In this document: positions 1-9,386 of the stretch, piece after piece | Numbering within the stretch: the first letter of the stretch is position 1 | Layout: each line of letters begins with the position of its first letter | Position numbers and translations under genes: made by a program | Notes under the pieces: generated by a model | What the model was told of the DNA's origin: nothing | Database searches by the model: none | The model's input: only the letters and a program-made list of their open reading frames with translations | Assembly (NCBI RefSeq): GCF_016082275.1 | Contig: NZ_MOWM01000009.1 | Span: 49,896-113,895, forward strand | Direction: 5' to 3' | Source: Variovorax sp. E3 | Lineage (GTDB): Bacteria; Pseudomonadota; Gammaproteobacteria; Burkholderiales; Burkholderiaceae_C | DNA: 64,000 bases

Positions 1-657
1 CGCAGCTTGCCGGAGACGCACGAGGGCTCGCGCGACCAGACAGGCGCACAGATCGTCGGCTCGGTCTTCGGCAAGCACCGCCGCCTCCTCGTGCTGGGCA
101 TCCTGATCTCGGCTTCCACGGCGGTTGCGTCGCAGGTGGGCAACTACATGGTCACCTATGCGGTCCAGGTGCTCAAGCTGGCACCGGCGCTGGCGCAGGG
201 CTCGGTTCTGACAGGGGGGATCATGACCTTCTTGTTCGCGTTGCTGGGCGGCTGGCTGTGCGACCGGTACGGTCGCAAGGTCACCAATACACTGCCGCGC
301 GTCGCGCTGCTGGTGCTGATCGTGCCGATGTTCCTGTGGCTGTCCGGCGCACCGAGCGCGCTCACGTTGCTGGGCGTTTCCGCAGTCCTGGCGGCGCTGA
401 CTGCCATCTTCGGGGCGGCCGGCCTCGTGACCGTGCCGGAGCTGATGCCGATCGCGATCCGGAGCACGGGCCTGTCCCTGGTCTATGCGATCAGCACCTC
501 GGTGTTCGGCGGCACCACGCAATTCGTCGTGACCTGGTTGCTGGCCGTGACGCACAATCCGCTCGCGCCTGCCTACTACGTGATGGTGATCAGCGCACTC
601 AGCGTCTGGGCCATGTGGATGCTGCCCGAGTCACGAGATGTCGATGTGACAAAGTGA
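1..657 (+). CDS. MFS transporter, metabolite:H+ symporter type (5' end outside window)
   Basis: The reading frame is open from the first base and stops at TGA 655-657, so only the C-terminal ~218 residues are present. It has about five to six hydrophobic segments and the inter-helix motif CDRYGRK (near residues 85-91), typical of the second half of major facilitator permeases. The run VPELMPIAIRSTGLSL is characteristic of the metabolite:proton symporter branch (ProP, ShiA, KgtP, citrate/dicarboxylate permeases), whose members import organic acids or compatible solutes with protons. The substrate cannot be told from this half. It is followed convergently by a lipoprotein gene. Confidence 0.85.
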   Translation, partial: RSLPETHEGSRDQTGAQIVGSVFGKHRRLLVLGILISASTAVASQVGNYMVTYAVQVLKLAPALAQGSVLTGGIMTFLFALLGGWLCDRYGRKVTNTLPRVALLVLIVPMFLWLSGAPSALTLLGVSAVLAALTAIFGAAGLVTVPELMPIAIRSTGLSLVYAISTSVFGGTTQFVVTWLLAVTHNPLAPAYYVMVISALSVWAMWMLPESRDVDVTK

Positions 658-691
658 GGCTGCGAGCGCGGTGGGCATCCGAAGACGAGCG

Positions 692-1513
692 CTACTTCGG
701 CGCGTAGCTCATCTGAGTGACCACGTCCGTGCTCTCGGGTCGCCCGCCCGTCGCGGGAACGAAGGCCTTCAGGCGCTGGCCGCGAAAAGGCCCTTCGGCC
801 GCGATCCATGACGTGACATCGACCGTGATGTCGGGCGACTTGCCCATGGTGGTGGTGCTGGCCAGAACGAATCGGCAGGTGTCGAACGTGCCGAGCGCCG
901 TCGACAGCTTCTCGCGGCCCTGGTAGGTCAGGGCTTCGGTGACGTCCATGGCCACCTTGGCACCGGGACTGACGGTTTCCACGCGGTAGGCGAGGGTCAC
1001 GGTCTGTCCGGGCTGCATCGAGACGGGAATCGCTGGTACGGGCGTATGGGTGCTCGTTGCCCGCGTGCCGCCGCCGTGCGTCTCGCCGTAGCGCACCATC
1101 TTGCCGTCGACCAGGTCCCGCAAGATCGTCGCCGTGGCGAACGGCTTCTTGCCGGCGTCGTAGAACGTCTGCTCGAAAGCCACCGGCGTGGCGCCGCCGA
1201 ACGATTGGCGCTTGCCTGTGGTGACGCCGTGGTGCGTAGTACCCGTGGGCCGGCCGGGCGAGGTCTGCTGCAGGTCGTAGGTCAGCTGCGTGCCTGCGTT
1301 GAAGTCGGCCTCGTTGGTGCAGGCGGACGAATCCGCTGCTGCAACTGCCGCCGGGGAGGGCGCTGGCGAAGCTGCCGCCGGTGACGTCGTCGCGGCCACG
1401 GGCGGGGTGCCTGCATCGCGGCCACCGGTACCACTGTCGCCGCAGGCCGTGAGCCACACGGCCGCCGTGAGCAGGGAGAGTCGACGAACGCGTGCGGTCC
1501 TGGAAATTGGCAT
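692..1513 (-). CDS. Putative outer-membrane or periplasmic lipoprotein, unknown function
   Basis: A 273-residue protein whose N-terminus has positive charges, a short hydrophobic stretch and the lipobox LTAC, so it should be lipidated at that Cys and held in the cell envelope. A Pro/Ala/Ser-rich linker of about 35 residues follows, then a globular, mostly beta-like domain of ~200 residues with repeated threonine-rich strands. I do not recognise the domain. The ATG at 1513 is preferred over one 30 bases upstream because AGGGA precedes it. The gene stands alone between convergent and divergent neighbours. Confidence 0.6.
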   Translation of the reverse strand: MPISRTARVRRLSLLTAAVWLTACGDSGTGGRDAGTPPVAATTSPAAASPAPSPAAVAAADSSACTNEADFNAGTQLTYDLQQTSPGRPTGTTHHGVTTGKRQSFGGATPVAFEQTFYDAGKKPFATATILRDLVDGKMVRYGETHGGGTRATSTHTPVPAIPVSMQPGQTVTLAYRVETVSPGAKVAMDVTEALTYQGREKLSTALGTFDTCRFVLASTTTMGKSPDITVDVTSWIAAEGPFRGQRLKAFVPATGGRPESTDVVTQMSYAPK

Positions 1514-1827
1514 GGGTCCCTGTGGTGCGGGGGGCGCGATCACGACATGTGACAGCGCAAGAACTCTAGCAGCGCGGCACGGCGCTCACCAGTCACGAAA
1601 GTCATGGCGGGCCTTGCCAGCCGACCGCTTTCTCCGACGCGGGCGCCTACGAGACTTCGAAGGGCGAGCTCTCTCTCGCAGGACCCCTCACGGCGGGCGC
1701 GAATTTCCGCAGCAGGACACATCGCTTCCCGATGCGGCGAAATCCTACCGAGCTCACCGCCTCTCGCCCACGGCCTCGCCGCACCGCGGCCCTACGCTCT
1801 TTGCAACGCAGCAAAGGATCCGCAAGC

Positions 1828-3546
1828 ATGGCCCACCGCAAAGTCGCCGACCTCGTCATCGAAACCCTTCAGCATGCCGGCGTCAAGCGCTGCTACGGCA
1901 TCGTCGGTGACACCCTCAACCATGTGACCGACGCCATTCGTCGCAGCGAGATCGAATGGGTGCATGTGCGCCACGAAGAGGCGGCCGCCTTCGCTGCTGG
2001 CGCGGAGTCGTATCTGTCGGGTGAGCTCACTGCCTGCGCGGGCTCGTGCGGGCCCGGAGGGCTTCACTTCATCAACGGGGTCTTCGAGGCCAACCGCAAC
2101 CGCGCGCCGATGGTGCTCATCGCCAGCCAGATCGTCACGACCGAGCTGGGCATGGACTTTCCGCAGGAGGTGGATTTCAAGTCGCTGTACGCGGGTTGCA
2201 GCGTGTTCTGCGCGCAGGTGCACTCGGCCGATCAGGCGCAACGCGTGACGGCGCTGGCCGCACAGGCGGCGTTGTCGCGCGGCGGCGTGGCCGTGGTCAT
2301 CTTGCCGAGCGACATCGCGCAGACCGAAGTGAAAGAGGGCCTGACCTTTGCCGTCCACCGCACCGCGCCCGTGGTCCGGCCGAACGACAGCGAACTCGCG
2401 CAGTTGGCGGCGTTGCTGGGCAAGGGCAAGAAGATCGCCATCTACGCCGGGCACGGCTGCGAAGGCGCGCACGAGATGCTGCTGGCCCTCGGCCAATGCC
2501 TGAAGGCACCGATTGCCCACACCTCGCGCGCCAAGGACTTCGTGGAGTACGACAACCCGTTCAACATGGGCATGACCGGCATCTTCGGGGTGGAGTCGGG
2601 CTATCGCGCGCTGCAGGCGTGCGACACGTTGCTCCTGCTGGGCGCCGACTTCGCGTGGAGCCAGTTCTATCCGTCCAAGGCCACCATCTTGCAGATCGAC
2701 ACGGACGGCAGCCACCTGGGGCGACGCCATCCCGTCGCGCTGGGGCTGGTGGGTGACGTGGCGCACACCATCGAGGCACTGATTCCGCTGCTCGAAGAAC
2801 GCAGCGACCGGAGCTTTCTCGACGAATGCCTGCGCCACCGCGAGGATGCAGTGCAGACGCTGCGGCGCGACGAGCGCCCTGGCAAGGAGGGGCTCATTCA
2901 TCCGCAGCACCTGACGCATGTCATCGACGAGCTGGCGGCCGACGACGCCATCTTCACCGCCGACGGCGGCAGCCCGATGGTGTGGTCGCTGCGCCACCTG
3001 CACATGAACGGCCGGCGCCGCACGCTCGTGAGCCTGCTGCACGGCACCATGGCCAACGCGATGCCGCAGGCGCTGGGCGCGCAGAAGGCCTACCCGGGGC
3101 GGCAGGTGATTTCGCTGTCCGGCGACGGCGGCATCGCGATGCTGCTGGGCGACCTGATGACTGCGGTGCAGGAGAAACTCCCCATCAAGGTCGTGGTCTA
3201 CAACAATGCGAGCCTGAACTTCGTGGAACTCGAGCAGAAGGTGGAAGGCCTGCTGGACAACTACACCGACTTGCTGAACCCGGACTTCGCGCGGTTGGCG
3301 GAGGTGATCGGCTTCTATGGCCAGAAGGTCGAGCGCGCCGAGCAGTTGCCCGACGCCGTGCGTGCCTTCCTGGCGCACCCGGGGCCTGCGCTGCTGGACG
3401 TGAAGGTCAACCGTACCGAACTGGTGATGCCGCCCAAGGTGGAGTTCAGCCAGGTGGCGGGCACCATGCTGTATTCGGCCAAGGCCGTTCTCAGCGGCAG
3501 GTCGTCGGACGTGGTCGATCTGATCAAGGACAACTTCACGCAGTAG
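1828..3546 (+). CDS. poxB: Pyruvate dehydrogenase (quinone), thiamine-diphosphate dependent
   Basis: The 572-residue product matches the length of Escherichia coli PoxB and its architecture: N-terminal pyrimidine-binding domain (RHEEAAAFAAGAE around residues 48-60, holding the cofactor-activating Glu), the CAGSCGPG loop, a middle FAD-binding domain, and a C-terminal pyrophosphate domain with GDGG near residue 432 and a downstream NN. The end (AVLSGRSSDVVDL) resembles the PoxB membrane-binding tail. PoxB oxidises pyruvate to acetate and CO2 and passes electrons to ubiquinone at the inner membrane, usually in stationary phase or stress. ATG 1828 is chosen because AAAGGA lies about 10 bases upstream and the alignment starts there. 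Confidence 0.92.
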   Translation: MAHRKVADLVIETLQHAGVKRCYGIVGDTLNHVTDAIRRSEIEWVHVRHEEAAAFAAGAESYLSGELTACAGSCGPGGLHFINGVFEANRNRAPMVLIASQIVTTELGMDFPQEVDFKSLYAGCSVFCAQVHSADQAQRVTALAAQAALSRGGVAVVILPSDIAQTEVKEGLTFAVHRTAPVVRPNDSELAQLAALLGKGKKIAIYAGHGCEGAHEMLLALGQCLKAPIAHTSRAKDFVEYDNPFNMGMTGIFGVESGYRALQACDTLLLLGADFAWSQFYPSKATILQIDTDGSHLGRRHPVALGLVGDVAHTIEALIPLLEERSDRSFLDECLRHREDAVQTLRRDERPGKEGLIHPQHLTHVIDELAADDAIFTADGGSPMVWSLRHLHMNGRRRTLVSLLHGTMANAMPQALGAQKAYPGRQVISLSGDGGIAMLLGDLMTAVQEKLPIKVVVYNNASLNFVELEQKVEGLLDNYTDLLNPDFARLAEVIGFYGQKVERAEQLPDAVRAFLAHPGPALLDVKVNRTELVMPPKVEFSQVAGTMLYSAKAVLSGRSSDVVDLIKDNFTQ

Positions 3547-3648
3547 GGACCAAGAAGTTGTCTGACTCGCACAGGAGAAAGAACCCCGCGAGCCGGCGGT
3601 GGGCGAGAAGAGAGTTTCACTCTCATCGAACACCAGCAGGAGCACTTC

Positions 3649-4056
3649 ATGAGCAACGCATCCACCGTCGGTTCCGGCGACGGAACCCGACCGACCACGA
3701 GCGGGGGTGTGGACAACATCGGGGGCGCGGAGAAATTCTCCCCCACCAGGAATTCGGCGGGGGAAGGCGTGTCCGGCCCCGCACCCCAGGAACGCATGCA
3801 GGACAGGCGCAAGGGCGCGGAGGCCTCGAAGAATGACGATTCCGCGGCATTCGGGCTGAAGGAAGATCTCACGCCCACACCCAATCGGGAACCCGAGCAA
3901 GGTGCTCGACCGCGCGATCCTGCGGAAAGGGAGGCCGCCATTCGGCGTGCGGCCTATGAAGCCTACGAGCGGCGGGGTGGCGAGGCCGGTCACGAGACAC
4001 AGGACTGGCTGGATGCCGAGGCCGAAGTGGATCGGCAGGATGCGGCCCGGGGCTGA
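3649..4056 (+). CDS. DUF2934 domain protein
   Basis: A 135-residue hydrophilic protein. Residues 1-90 are low-complexity, Gly/Thr/Pro/Glu-rich and probably disordered. The last ~35 residues (EREAAIRRAAYEAYERRG ... WLDAEAEV) are the DUF2934 signature, a short helical unit common in Burkholderiales and Rhizobiales that often occurs near stress genes; its role is unknown. AGGAG sits 6-7 bases before ATG 3649. It lies about 100 bases after poxB and 68 bases before an SDR gene, all on the same strand. Confidence 0.8.
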   Translation: MSNASTVGSGDGTRPTTSGGVDNIGGAEKFSPTRNSAGEGVSGPAPQERMQDRRKGAEASKNDDSAAFGLKEDLTPTPNREPEQGARPRDPAEREAAIRRAAYEAYERRGGEAGHETQDWLDAEAEVDRQDAARG

Positions 4057-4124
4057 CCCGCCGACAGGCGAGCCGCGTCGGCCCGCCATTTTTTCATTGC
4101 AGCTTTTTTCGAGGAGCGCATCGC

Positions 4125-4997
4125 ATGACACATCCCATGCAGGCCGGCCCGCGCCCGCCTTTTCATACCCCTGCGCAGACGCCGCCGGGCCTGGAGTCCG
4201 ACATGACGCCGCGCCCGGACTTCGGCGAGACCTCCTATGCGGGCTCCGGCAAGTTGAAGGGCAAGGTCGCGCTGATCACCGGGGGCGACAGCGGCATAGG
4301 CCGCGCCGTGGCGCTGGCCTTTGCCCGCGAGGGGGCGGACGTGCTGATCTCCTATCTGGCCGAGGAGGAGTCGGATGCGCAAGCCACGGTTCGACTGATT
4401 GAGGGCGAAGGGCGCAGCTGCGTGCCGCTGCCCGGGGACATCTGCAAGGAGGCGCACTGTGTGGCGCTCGTCGAGGCCGCGGTCTCGCGCTTCGGCAAGC
4501 TCGACATTCTGGTGAACAACGCCGCGTTCCAGGCGACCCACAAGGATCTGGCGGAGATCACCGAAGAAGAGTTCGACAGAACGTTCCGCACCAACGTCTA
4601 TGCCAACTTCTTTCTCTGCAAGGCCGCCGTGGCGCACATGAAGCCGGGAAGCTCGATCATCAGCACGGCCTCCGTCAACGCGGACAAGCCGAACGCCACG
4701 CTGGTGGCCTATGCGGCCACGAAAGGGGCGATACAGAACATGTCCGGTGGCATGGCCCAACTACTCGCGGAAAAGGGCATACGGGTCAACTGCGTGGCGC
4801 CGGGGCCGTTCTGGACGCCGTTGATCCCTTCGACGATGCCGCCGGACAAAGTGAAGGAGTTCGGAATGCAGACGCCGATGAAGCGGCCCGGCCAACCGGC
4901 GGAACTGCAGGCCGTGTATGTGCTGCTCGCGTCCGATCAGGCGAGCTATATTTCCGGCGCAACAATTCCAGTCACCGGCGGCGTGCCTTTCATCTGA
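4125..4997 (+). CDS. SDR family oxidoreductase (YghA/glucose-ribitol dehydrogenase-like)
   Basis: 290 residues with a ~45-residue N-terminal extension, then TGGDSGIG (residues 52-59) for NAD(P) binding, NNAA, an active-site Ser region (STASVN), and YAATK. The extension containing Pro-rich sequence and the pattern KLKGKVALITGGDSGIGRAVA are typical of the YghA/YhxC group of stress-associated dehydrogenases, which are usually found next to small stress proteins as here. The physiological substrate is unknown. GAGGAGCG precedes ATG 4125. It ends with TGGVPFI like its relatives. Confidence 0.88.
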   Translation: MTHPMQAGPRPPFHTPAQTPPGLESDMTPRPDFGETSYAGSGKLKGKVALITGGDSGIGRAVALAFAREGADVLISYLAEEESDAQATVRLIEGEGRSCVPLPGDICKEAHCVALVEAAVSRFGKLDILVNNAAFQATHKDLAEITEEEFDRTFRTNVYANFFLCKAAVAHMKPGSSIISTASVNADKPNATLVAYAATKGAIQNMSGGMAQLLAEKGIRVNCVAPGPFWTPLIPSTMPPDKVKEFGMQTPMKRPGQPAELQAVYVLLASDQASYISGATIPVTGGVPFI

Positions 4998-5145
4998 AGC
5001 GGACCGACACCGACGGCCGGGGAGATCGCCTACAGGGCGTGTCGAGTCTTTCCGATGAAGTTGACAGGTCGCGCGCGCCACACCTGCGATCCTGGGCTTT
5101 GCGGCATCGTCGGCGTTTCCCAGACGCGCCGGCTCGGAGCACACC

Positions 5146-5544
5146 ATGGCACTCTCGGCAACGGTAATTTCCTCGGACAAGGTGGAAGGCACGACGGTCT
5201 ACAACGCGGCCGGCGACAAACTCGGAACCATCGACGACCTCATGATCGACAAGATGTCGGGTCAGGTGCGCTATGCGGTGATGGAGTTCGGGGGATTTCT
5301 GGGAATGGGCACCGATCGCTATCCCATCCCGTGGGCTGCGCTGAAGTACGACACCGGCAAGGACGGGTATGTCGTGCCGCTGGACAAGGCAACGCTCGAC
5401 GGCGCGCGAAGTATGACGACGGCAGCGTGCTTCGTACGACGACCAGTACACCACCAGCATCAACAGATACTACGGTTTCTGACCCTTCAAGAAAATTCAG
5501 GAAAAGCGCGCGGCGCTGCGCCACGGCACCCTATCGATGGTTGA
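5146..5544 (+). CDS. PRC-barrel domain protein with frameshifted C-terminus
   Basis: Residues 1-88 form a clear PRC-barrel (KVEGTTVYN, GTIDDLMIDK, YAVMEFGGFLGMG, YPIPWAALKYD, GYVVPLDKATL), a small beta-barrel found in ribosome-maturation and stress proteins. After 5405 the open frame turns into an implausible Arg/His-rich tail. The family-like tail (AKYDDGS, then YDDQYTTSINRYYGF and TGA at 5480-5482) is readable if one base is missing after 5405 (GC_ codon) and a second near 5434 (CG_). The restored product would be about 112 residues and would not overlap the next gene. See the finding on systematic -1 frameshifts. Confidence 0.75.
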   Translation: MALSATVISSDKVEGTTVYNAAGDKLGTIDDLMIDKMSGQVRYAVMEFGGFLGMGTDRYPIPWAALKYDTGKDGYVVPLDKATLDGARSMTTAACFVRRPVHHQHQQILRFLTLQENSGKARGAAPRHPIDG

Positions 5545-8065
5545 TCAGAACAACAAGCCTGCGCACCCTGTAGAGCGTTTTGTGCGCGTGCGCGGCGCGC
5601 GAGAACACAACCTCAAGAGCGTCGATGTCGACATTCCGCGCGACGCGCTCGTGGTGTTCACCGGCATCTCCGGCTCCGGCAAGTCGTCGCTGGCGTTCGG
5701 CACGCTGTTTGCCGAAGCCCAGCGGCGCTATCTGGAGTCGGTCGCGCCCTATGCGCGCCGGTTGATCGACCAGGTCGGCGTGCCGGCCGTGGACACCATC
5801 GAGGGCCTGCCGCCCGCGGTGGCCTTGCAACAGCAGCGGGGCACGCCCAGTGCGCGGTCTTCCGTGGGCAGCGTGACCACGTTGTCCAGCCTGCTGCGCA
5901 TGCTCTATTCGCGCGCTGGCGACTACCCGGCCCGGCAAGCCATGCTCTACGCCGAAGACTTCTCCCCCAACACGGTGCAGGGCGCCTGCCCCGTGTGTCA
6001 CGGGCTGGGCCGGGTCTTCGAGGTGACCGAGAAATCGATGGTGCCGGACGACTCGCTCAGCATCCGCGAGCGCGCCGTCGCCGCGTGGCCGCCGGCCTGG
6101 CACGGGCAGAACCTGCGCGACATTCTGGTCACGCTCGGGTATGACGTCGACAAGCCGTGGCGCGAACTTCCGAAGAAGGCGCGTGACTGGATCCTCTTCA
6201 CCTACGAGCAGCCGACCGTGCCCGTGTATGCGGGCTTCACGCCGGCCGAAACGCGTGCCGCGCTGCGCAGCAAGATGGAGCCGAGCTACCAGGGCACCTT
6301 CATGGGCGCGCGCAAATACGTGCTGCACACCTTTGCGACGACGCAGAGCGCGCTCATGAAGAATCGTGTCTCGCGCTTCATGGTGGGCGCGCTGTGCCCT
6401 TCGTGCAAAGGCAAGCGGCTCAAGAAGGAAGCGCTGTCGGTGCGGGTGGGCGGCCACGACATCGGCGAGATCGCCCGGATGCCGCTGGACGAGCTGTCTC
6501 GCGTGCTGGCGCCCATTGCGGCGGGCCGGCTGCCGGGACACGCCGAGGAAAAGCGCATCGCCGCGCAGCGCCTGTCGCACGACCTGCTCGAGCGCGTGAG
6601 CACGCTGCTCGGCCTGGGCCTGGGCTATCTGTCGCTCGACCGAAGCACGCCCACCTTGTCGCCCGGCGAGCTGCAACGGCTGCGACTGGCCACGCAGATT
6701 CGATCCAACCTGTTCGGCGTGGTCTACGTGCTCGACGAGCCGTCGGCCGGCCTGCATCCGGCCGATGGGGAGGCGCTGGTCGCGGCGCTGGACATGCTCA
6801 AGCGCGCGGGCAATTCGCTGTTCGTCGTGGAGCACGATCTCTCGCTGATGCGGCGCGCCGACTGGCTGGTCGACGTCGGGCCCGACGCGGGGGAAAAGGG
6901 CGGCGTCGTGCTTTACAGCGGTCCGCCGGCGGGCTTGCGCGACGTCAAGGCGTCGCACACGGCGCGCTACCTCTTCGAAAAGCCGCAATTGCTTTCGCAA
7001 GCGCCGCGCGCGCCCGCCGGATGGCTCAAGCTGGCGGGCATCAGGCGCAACAACCTGAGCGGCTTGTCCGCCCAGTTTCCGCTCGGCGTGCTGACCGCGG
7101 TGACGGGTGTCTCGGGCTCGGGCAAGTCGAGCCTGGTGACGCAGGCGCTGGTCGAACTGGTCTCGGCGCACCTCGGCCACGAGCCGGAGGCGGAAGCAGG
7201 GGACGCCGAGGCTCCCGCGCTCGTCGAGCGCTCGGCGGGGCACATCGTGCAGGGCATGGAGGGCATCCGACGCCTGGTGCGGGTCGACCAGAAACCCATC
7301 GGGCGCACGCCGCGCTCGAACCTTGCCACCTACACCGGGCTCTTCGACCAGGTGCGCAAGCTGTTTGCGAGCACACCGGCTGCACGCAAGCACCGCTATG
7401 ACGCCGGCCGGTTCTCATTCAACGTCGCCAAGGGCCGTTGCCCGGCATGCGAAGGCGAGGGGTTCGTCAGTGTCGAACTGCTGTTCATGCCCAGCGTCTA
7501 CGCCCCGTGTCCGACCTGCCATGGCTCCCGCTTCAATCCGCAGACGCTGAAGGTGACCTTGCGCGGCAAGACCGTGGCCGATGTGCTGGGCATGACGGTC
7601 GACGAAGCCCACGGCTTCTTCGAGGGCGAGGCCGGGGTCGAGCGACCCTTGCGCCTTTTGCGCGCCATCGGCCTGGGCTATCTGCGGCTGGGCCAGCCCG
7701 CCACCGAGCTGTCGGGCGGCGAGGCACAGCGCATCAAGCTCGCGACCGAATTGCAGCGCGCCCAACGCGGCGACACCCTCTACGTGCTCGATGAGCCCAC
7801 CACCGGACTGCATCCGGCGGACATGGACAAGCTCATGGTGCAGTTGAACGGCCTGGTCGATGCCGGCAACACCGTCATCGTGGTGGAGCACGACATGCGC
7901 TGGGTCGCGGCCTGTGACTGGGTGATCGACATGGGGCCCGGCGCGGGCGGCGAAGGCGGACGCATCGTGGCCCAGGGAACGCCGCGCGAGGTCGCCAAGG
8001 TTGCCGACAGCCGCACCGCGCCCTACCTGCGCGCCTGGACATCGGGGCAGCAAGACGGCCCTTGA
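5537..8065 (+). CDS. UvrA2-type excinuclease ABC subunit A paralogue
   Basis: 842 residues, clearly UvrA-like but about 100 shorter than canonical UvrA. Two ABC ATPase halves are present: Walker [10 protein letters not shown] (residues 43-51) with signature LSPGELQRL (~374), and GVSGSGKSS (~525) with LSGGEAQRI (~724). CxxC zinc modules occur near residues 150, 287 and 634 onward. The segment between ARAGD and GACPVC, where canonical UvrA carries its UvrB-binding domain and first zinc site, is mostly missing, as in UvrA2/DrrA-like proteins. It probably binds damaged or modified DNA without recruiting UvrB. No uvrB or uvrC is nearby. It belongs to the local stress gene row. Confidence 0.9.
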   Translation: MVDQNNKPAHPVERFVRVRGAREHNLKSVDVDIPRDALVVFTGISGSGKSSLAFGTLFAEAQRRYLESVAPYARRLIDQVGVPAVDTIEGLPPAVALQQQRGTPSARSSVGSVTTLSSLLRMLYSRAGDYPARQAMLYAEDFSPNTVQGACPVCHGLGRVFEVTEKSMVPDDSLSIRERAVAAWPPAWHGQNLRDILVTLGYDVDKPWRELPKKARDWILFTYEQPTVPVYAGFTPAETRAALRSKMEPSYQGTFMGARKYVLHTFATTQSALMKNRVSRFMVGALCPSCKGKRLKKEALSVRVGGHDIGEIARMPLDELSRVLAPIAAGRLPGHAEEKRIAAQRLSHDLLERVSTLLGLGLGYLSLDRSTPTLSPGELQRLRLATQIRSNLFGVVYVLDEPSAGLHPADGEALVAALDMLKRAGNSLFVVEHDLSLMRRADWLVDVGPDAGEKGGVVLYSGPPAGLRDVKASHTARYLFEKPQLLSQAPRAPAGWLKLAGIRRNNLSGLSAQFPLGVLTAVTGVSGSGKSSLVTQALVELVSAHLGHEPEAEAGDAEAPALVERSAGHIVQGMEGIRRLVRVDQKPIGRTPRSNLATYTGLFDQVRKLFASTPAARKHRYDAGRFSFNVAKGRCPACEGEGFVSVELLFMPSVYAPCPTCHGSRFNPQTLKVTLRGKTVADVLGMTVDEAHGFFEGEAGVERPLRLLRAIGLGYLRLGQPATELSGGEAQRIKLATELQRAQRGDTLYVLDEPTTGLHPADMDKLMVQLNGLVDAGNTVIVVEHDMRWVAACDWVIDMGPGAGGEGGRIVAQGTPREVAKVADSRTAPYLRAWTSGQQDGP

Positions 8066-8164
8066 GGGGGCCTTGTGCGCGCTTGGCCTACCTTGACGAA
8101 CGCCATCGGCGGATGGTCACGCTGCCGTGCGGCGGCAACGTAGGGGCTCTTACTGGAGCCCACT

Positions 8165-9193
8165 GTGCCCATCGCCGTTCCTTCGTCGAGGCTCATCCGG
8201 CTGTATCGCCTGTGCAGGGACGCGGTGACGGCGTGGATCGATGATTTCGCGCCGAGCATGGGCGCCGCCATCGCGTACTACACGATGTTTTCACTGGCAC
8301 CGTTGCTGGTGATCGTGATCGCCGTGGCGGGGGCGCTCTTCAGTGCCGAGGCCGTGCAGGGGCAGATCGCCGCGCAGTTGTCCGGCCTGATCGGTCGGGA
8401 GGGGGCGCTCGCGGTGCAAGGGCTGATCAAGAGCGCGAGCGCACCGTCACGCGGCCTGATTGCCGGGGGCATCAGCATCGCCGTCCTGATCGTCGGCGCG
8501 ACCACGGTGTTCGCCGAACTGCAGAGCGCGCTCGATCGCATCTGGCACGTGCCCGAGCGCGTGAAACCCAAGGGGCTCTGGGGCATCCTGCGAGCGCGCG
8601 TGCTGTCGTTCGGCTTGATCCTCGGCTTGGCGTTCCTGCTGATGGTCTCGCTCATCGTGAGCGCCGCCCTGGCGGCATTCGGAAGCTGGACGACCGGGCT
8701 TTTTCCGGGGTGGGAGCTGCTGTTGCAGTCGATCAACGTGCTGGTGTCCCTGGGCATCCTCACAGTGCTGTTCGGAATGATCTTCAAGTTCATGCCGAGC
8801 GCACCCATCGCGTGGCATGACGTCTGGATCGGGGCCGTGGTGACGGCCGTGCTCTTCGAGGTGGGCAAGGTGCTCATCGGGCTGTATCTGGGCAAGAGCG
8901 GCGTCAACGAATCCTTCGCGGCCGCCGGCTCGCTGGTGGTGCTTCTGGCGTGGGTGTACTACGCCGCGCAGATCTTCCTGTTGGGTGCGGAGTTCACCAA
9001 GGTGTATGCCGACGCGCATGGCTCCGTAGCGGCCGCCAAGGCACAAGAAGCCACGGACACCGCGGCGTTGCAGGCCCAGGCAGGCACGGACGCGTGGTGG
9101 TGGACAGGGATGGTGTCGCTCGCCTGGCAGACGTGCAGCGGCTGGTCGAGAAAAAGACACGGCAAGCCACGGCGAAACTCACGCGCCAGCTGA
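8165..9193 (+). CDS. YihY/BrkB family inner-membrane protein (likely frameshifted near C-terminus)
   Basis: A polytopic protein with about six membrane segments between residues 25 and 285 and the family signatures PSMGAAIAYYTMFSLAPLL and LLAWVYYAAQIFLLGAEF. YihY/BrkB proteins (once called RNase BN) are inner-membrane proteins of unclear role. GTG 8165 has GGAG 6 bases upstream. Near residue 310 the frame becomes Trp-rich with rare codons (AGA AAA AGA). If one base is lost after GC at 9092-9093, the other frame gives a well-coded tail (VQRLVEKKTRQATAKL ... ARRRRK) ending at TGA 9289-9291, for ~375 residues in total. The restored tail is probably the real one. Confidence 0.85.
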   Translation: MPIAVPSSRLIRLYRLCRDAVTAWIDDFAPSMGAAIAYYTMFSLAPLLVIVIAVAGALFSAEAVQGQIAAQLSGLIGREGALAVQGLIKSASAPSRGLIAGGISIAVLIVGATTVFAELQSALDRIWHVPERVKPKGLWGILRARVLSFGLILGLAFLLMVSLIVSAALAAFGSWTTGLFPGWELLLQSINVLVSLGILTVLFGMIFKFMPSAPIAWHDVWIGAVVTAVLFEVGKVLIGLYLGKSGVNESFAAAGSLVVLLAWVYYAAQIFLLGAEFTKVYADAHGSVAAAKAQEATDTAALQAQAGTDAWWWTGMVSLAWQTCSGWSRKRHGKPRRNSRAS

Positions 9194-9284
9194 TCGCATG
9201 GGCAGCGGTCACTTTGGCGAGCAGGTTGCTCGCGCGGCGCCGCCGCAAGCAACCGCGGGCAGGGCGCCGATCCGCCGACCCCAT

Positions 9285-9359
9285 TCAGTGAAAGAACAGC
9301 GCGATCAGGATGATGACGGGGATCGGAACGCCGAGGAAAAACAAAAGAAGAGAGCGCAT
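9285..9359 (-). CDS. 24-residue single-span membrane peptide
   Basis: A short frame coding for MRSLLLFFLGVPIPVIILIA followed by LFFH and a stop. It is almost entirely one hydrophobic helix with an initial Arg and a Pro-Ile-Pro kink. AAGGAG lies 6 bases before the ATG, which is a strong ribosome site. It starts 27 bases after the stop of the membrane protein gene at 9387-10370 on the same strand, so they probably share a transcript. Function unknown; it may be a small accessory subunit or membrane-stress peptide. It overlaps the restored end of the convergent YihY gene by a few bases. Confidence 0.65.
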   Translation of the reverse strand: MRSLLLFFLGVPIPVIILIALFFH

Positions 9360-9386
9360 GGAATGCTCCTTGAAAAGGGATTGCGT

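Noticed and set aside
1792..4131. 779-codon open frame on the minus strand
   Set aside because: It is antisense to poxB and the DUF2934 gene, His/Arg/Val-rich, and has no recognisable domain; a high-GC shadow.
5531..7393. 620-codon minus-strand open frame
   Set aside because: Antisense to the UvrA-like gene, with low-complexity Arg/Ala/Gln composition and no start signal.
8057..8072. GGCCC/GGGCC hairpin at the end of the UvrA-like gene as terminator
   Set aside because: Stem of five pairs, partly inside the coding sequence and with no T-run after it.
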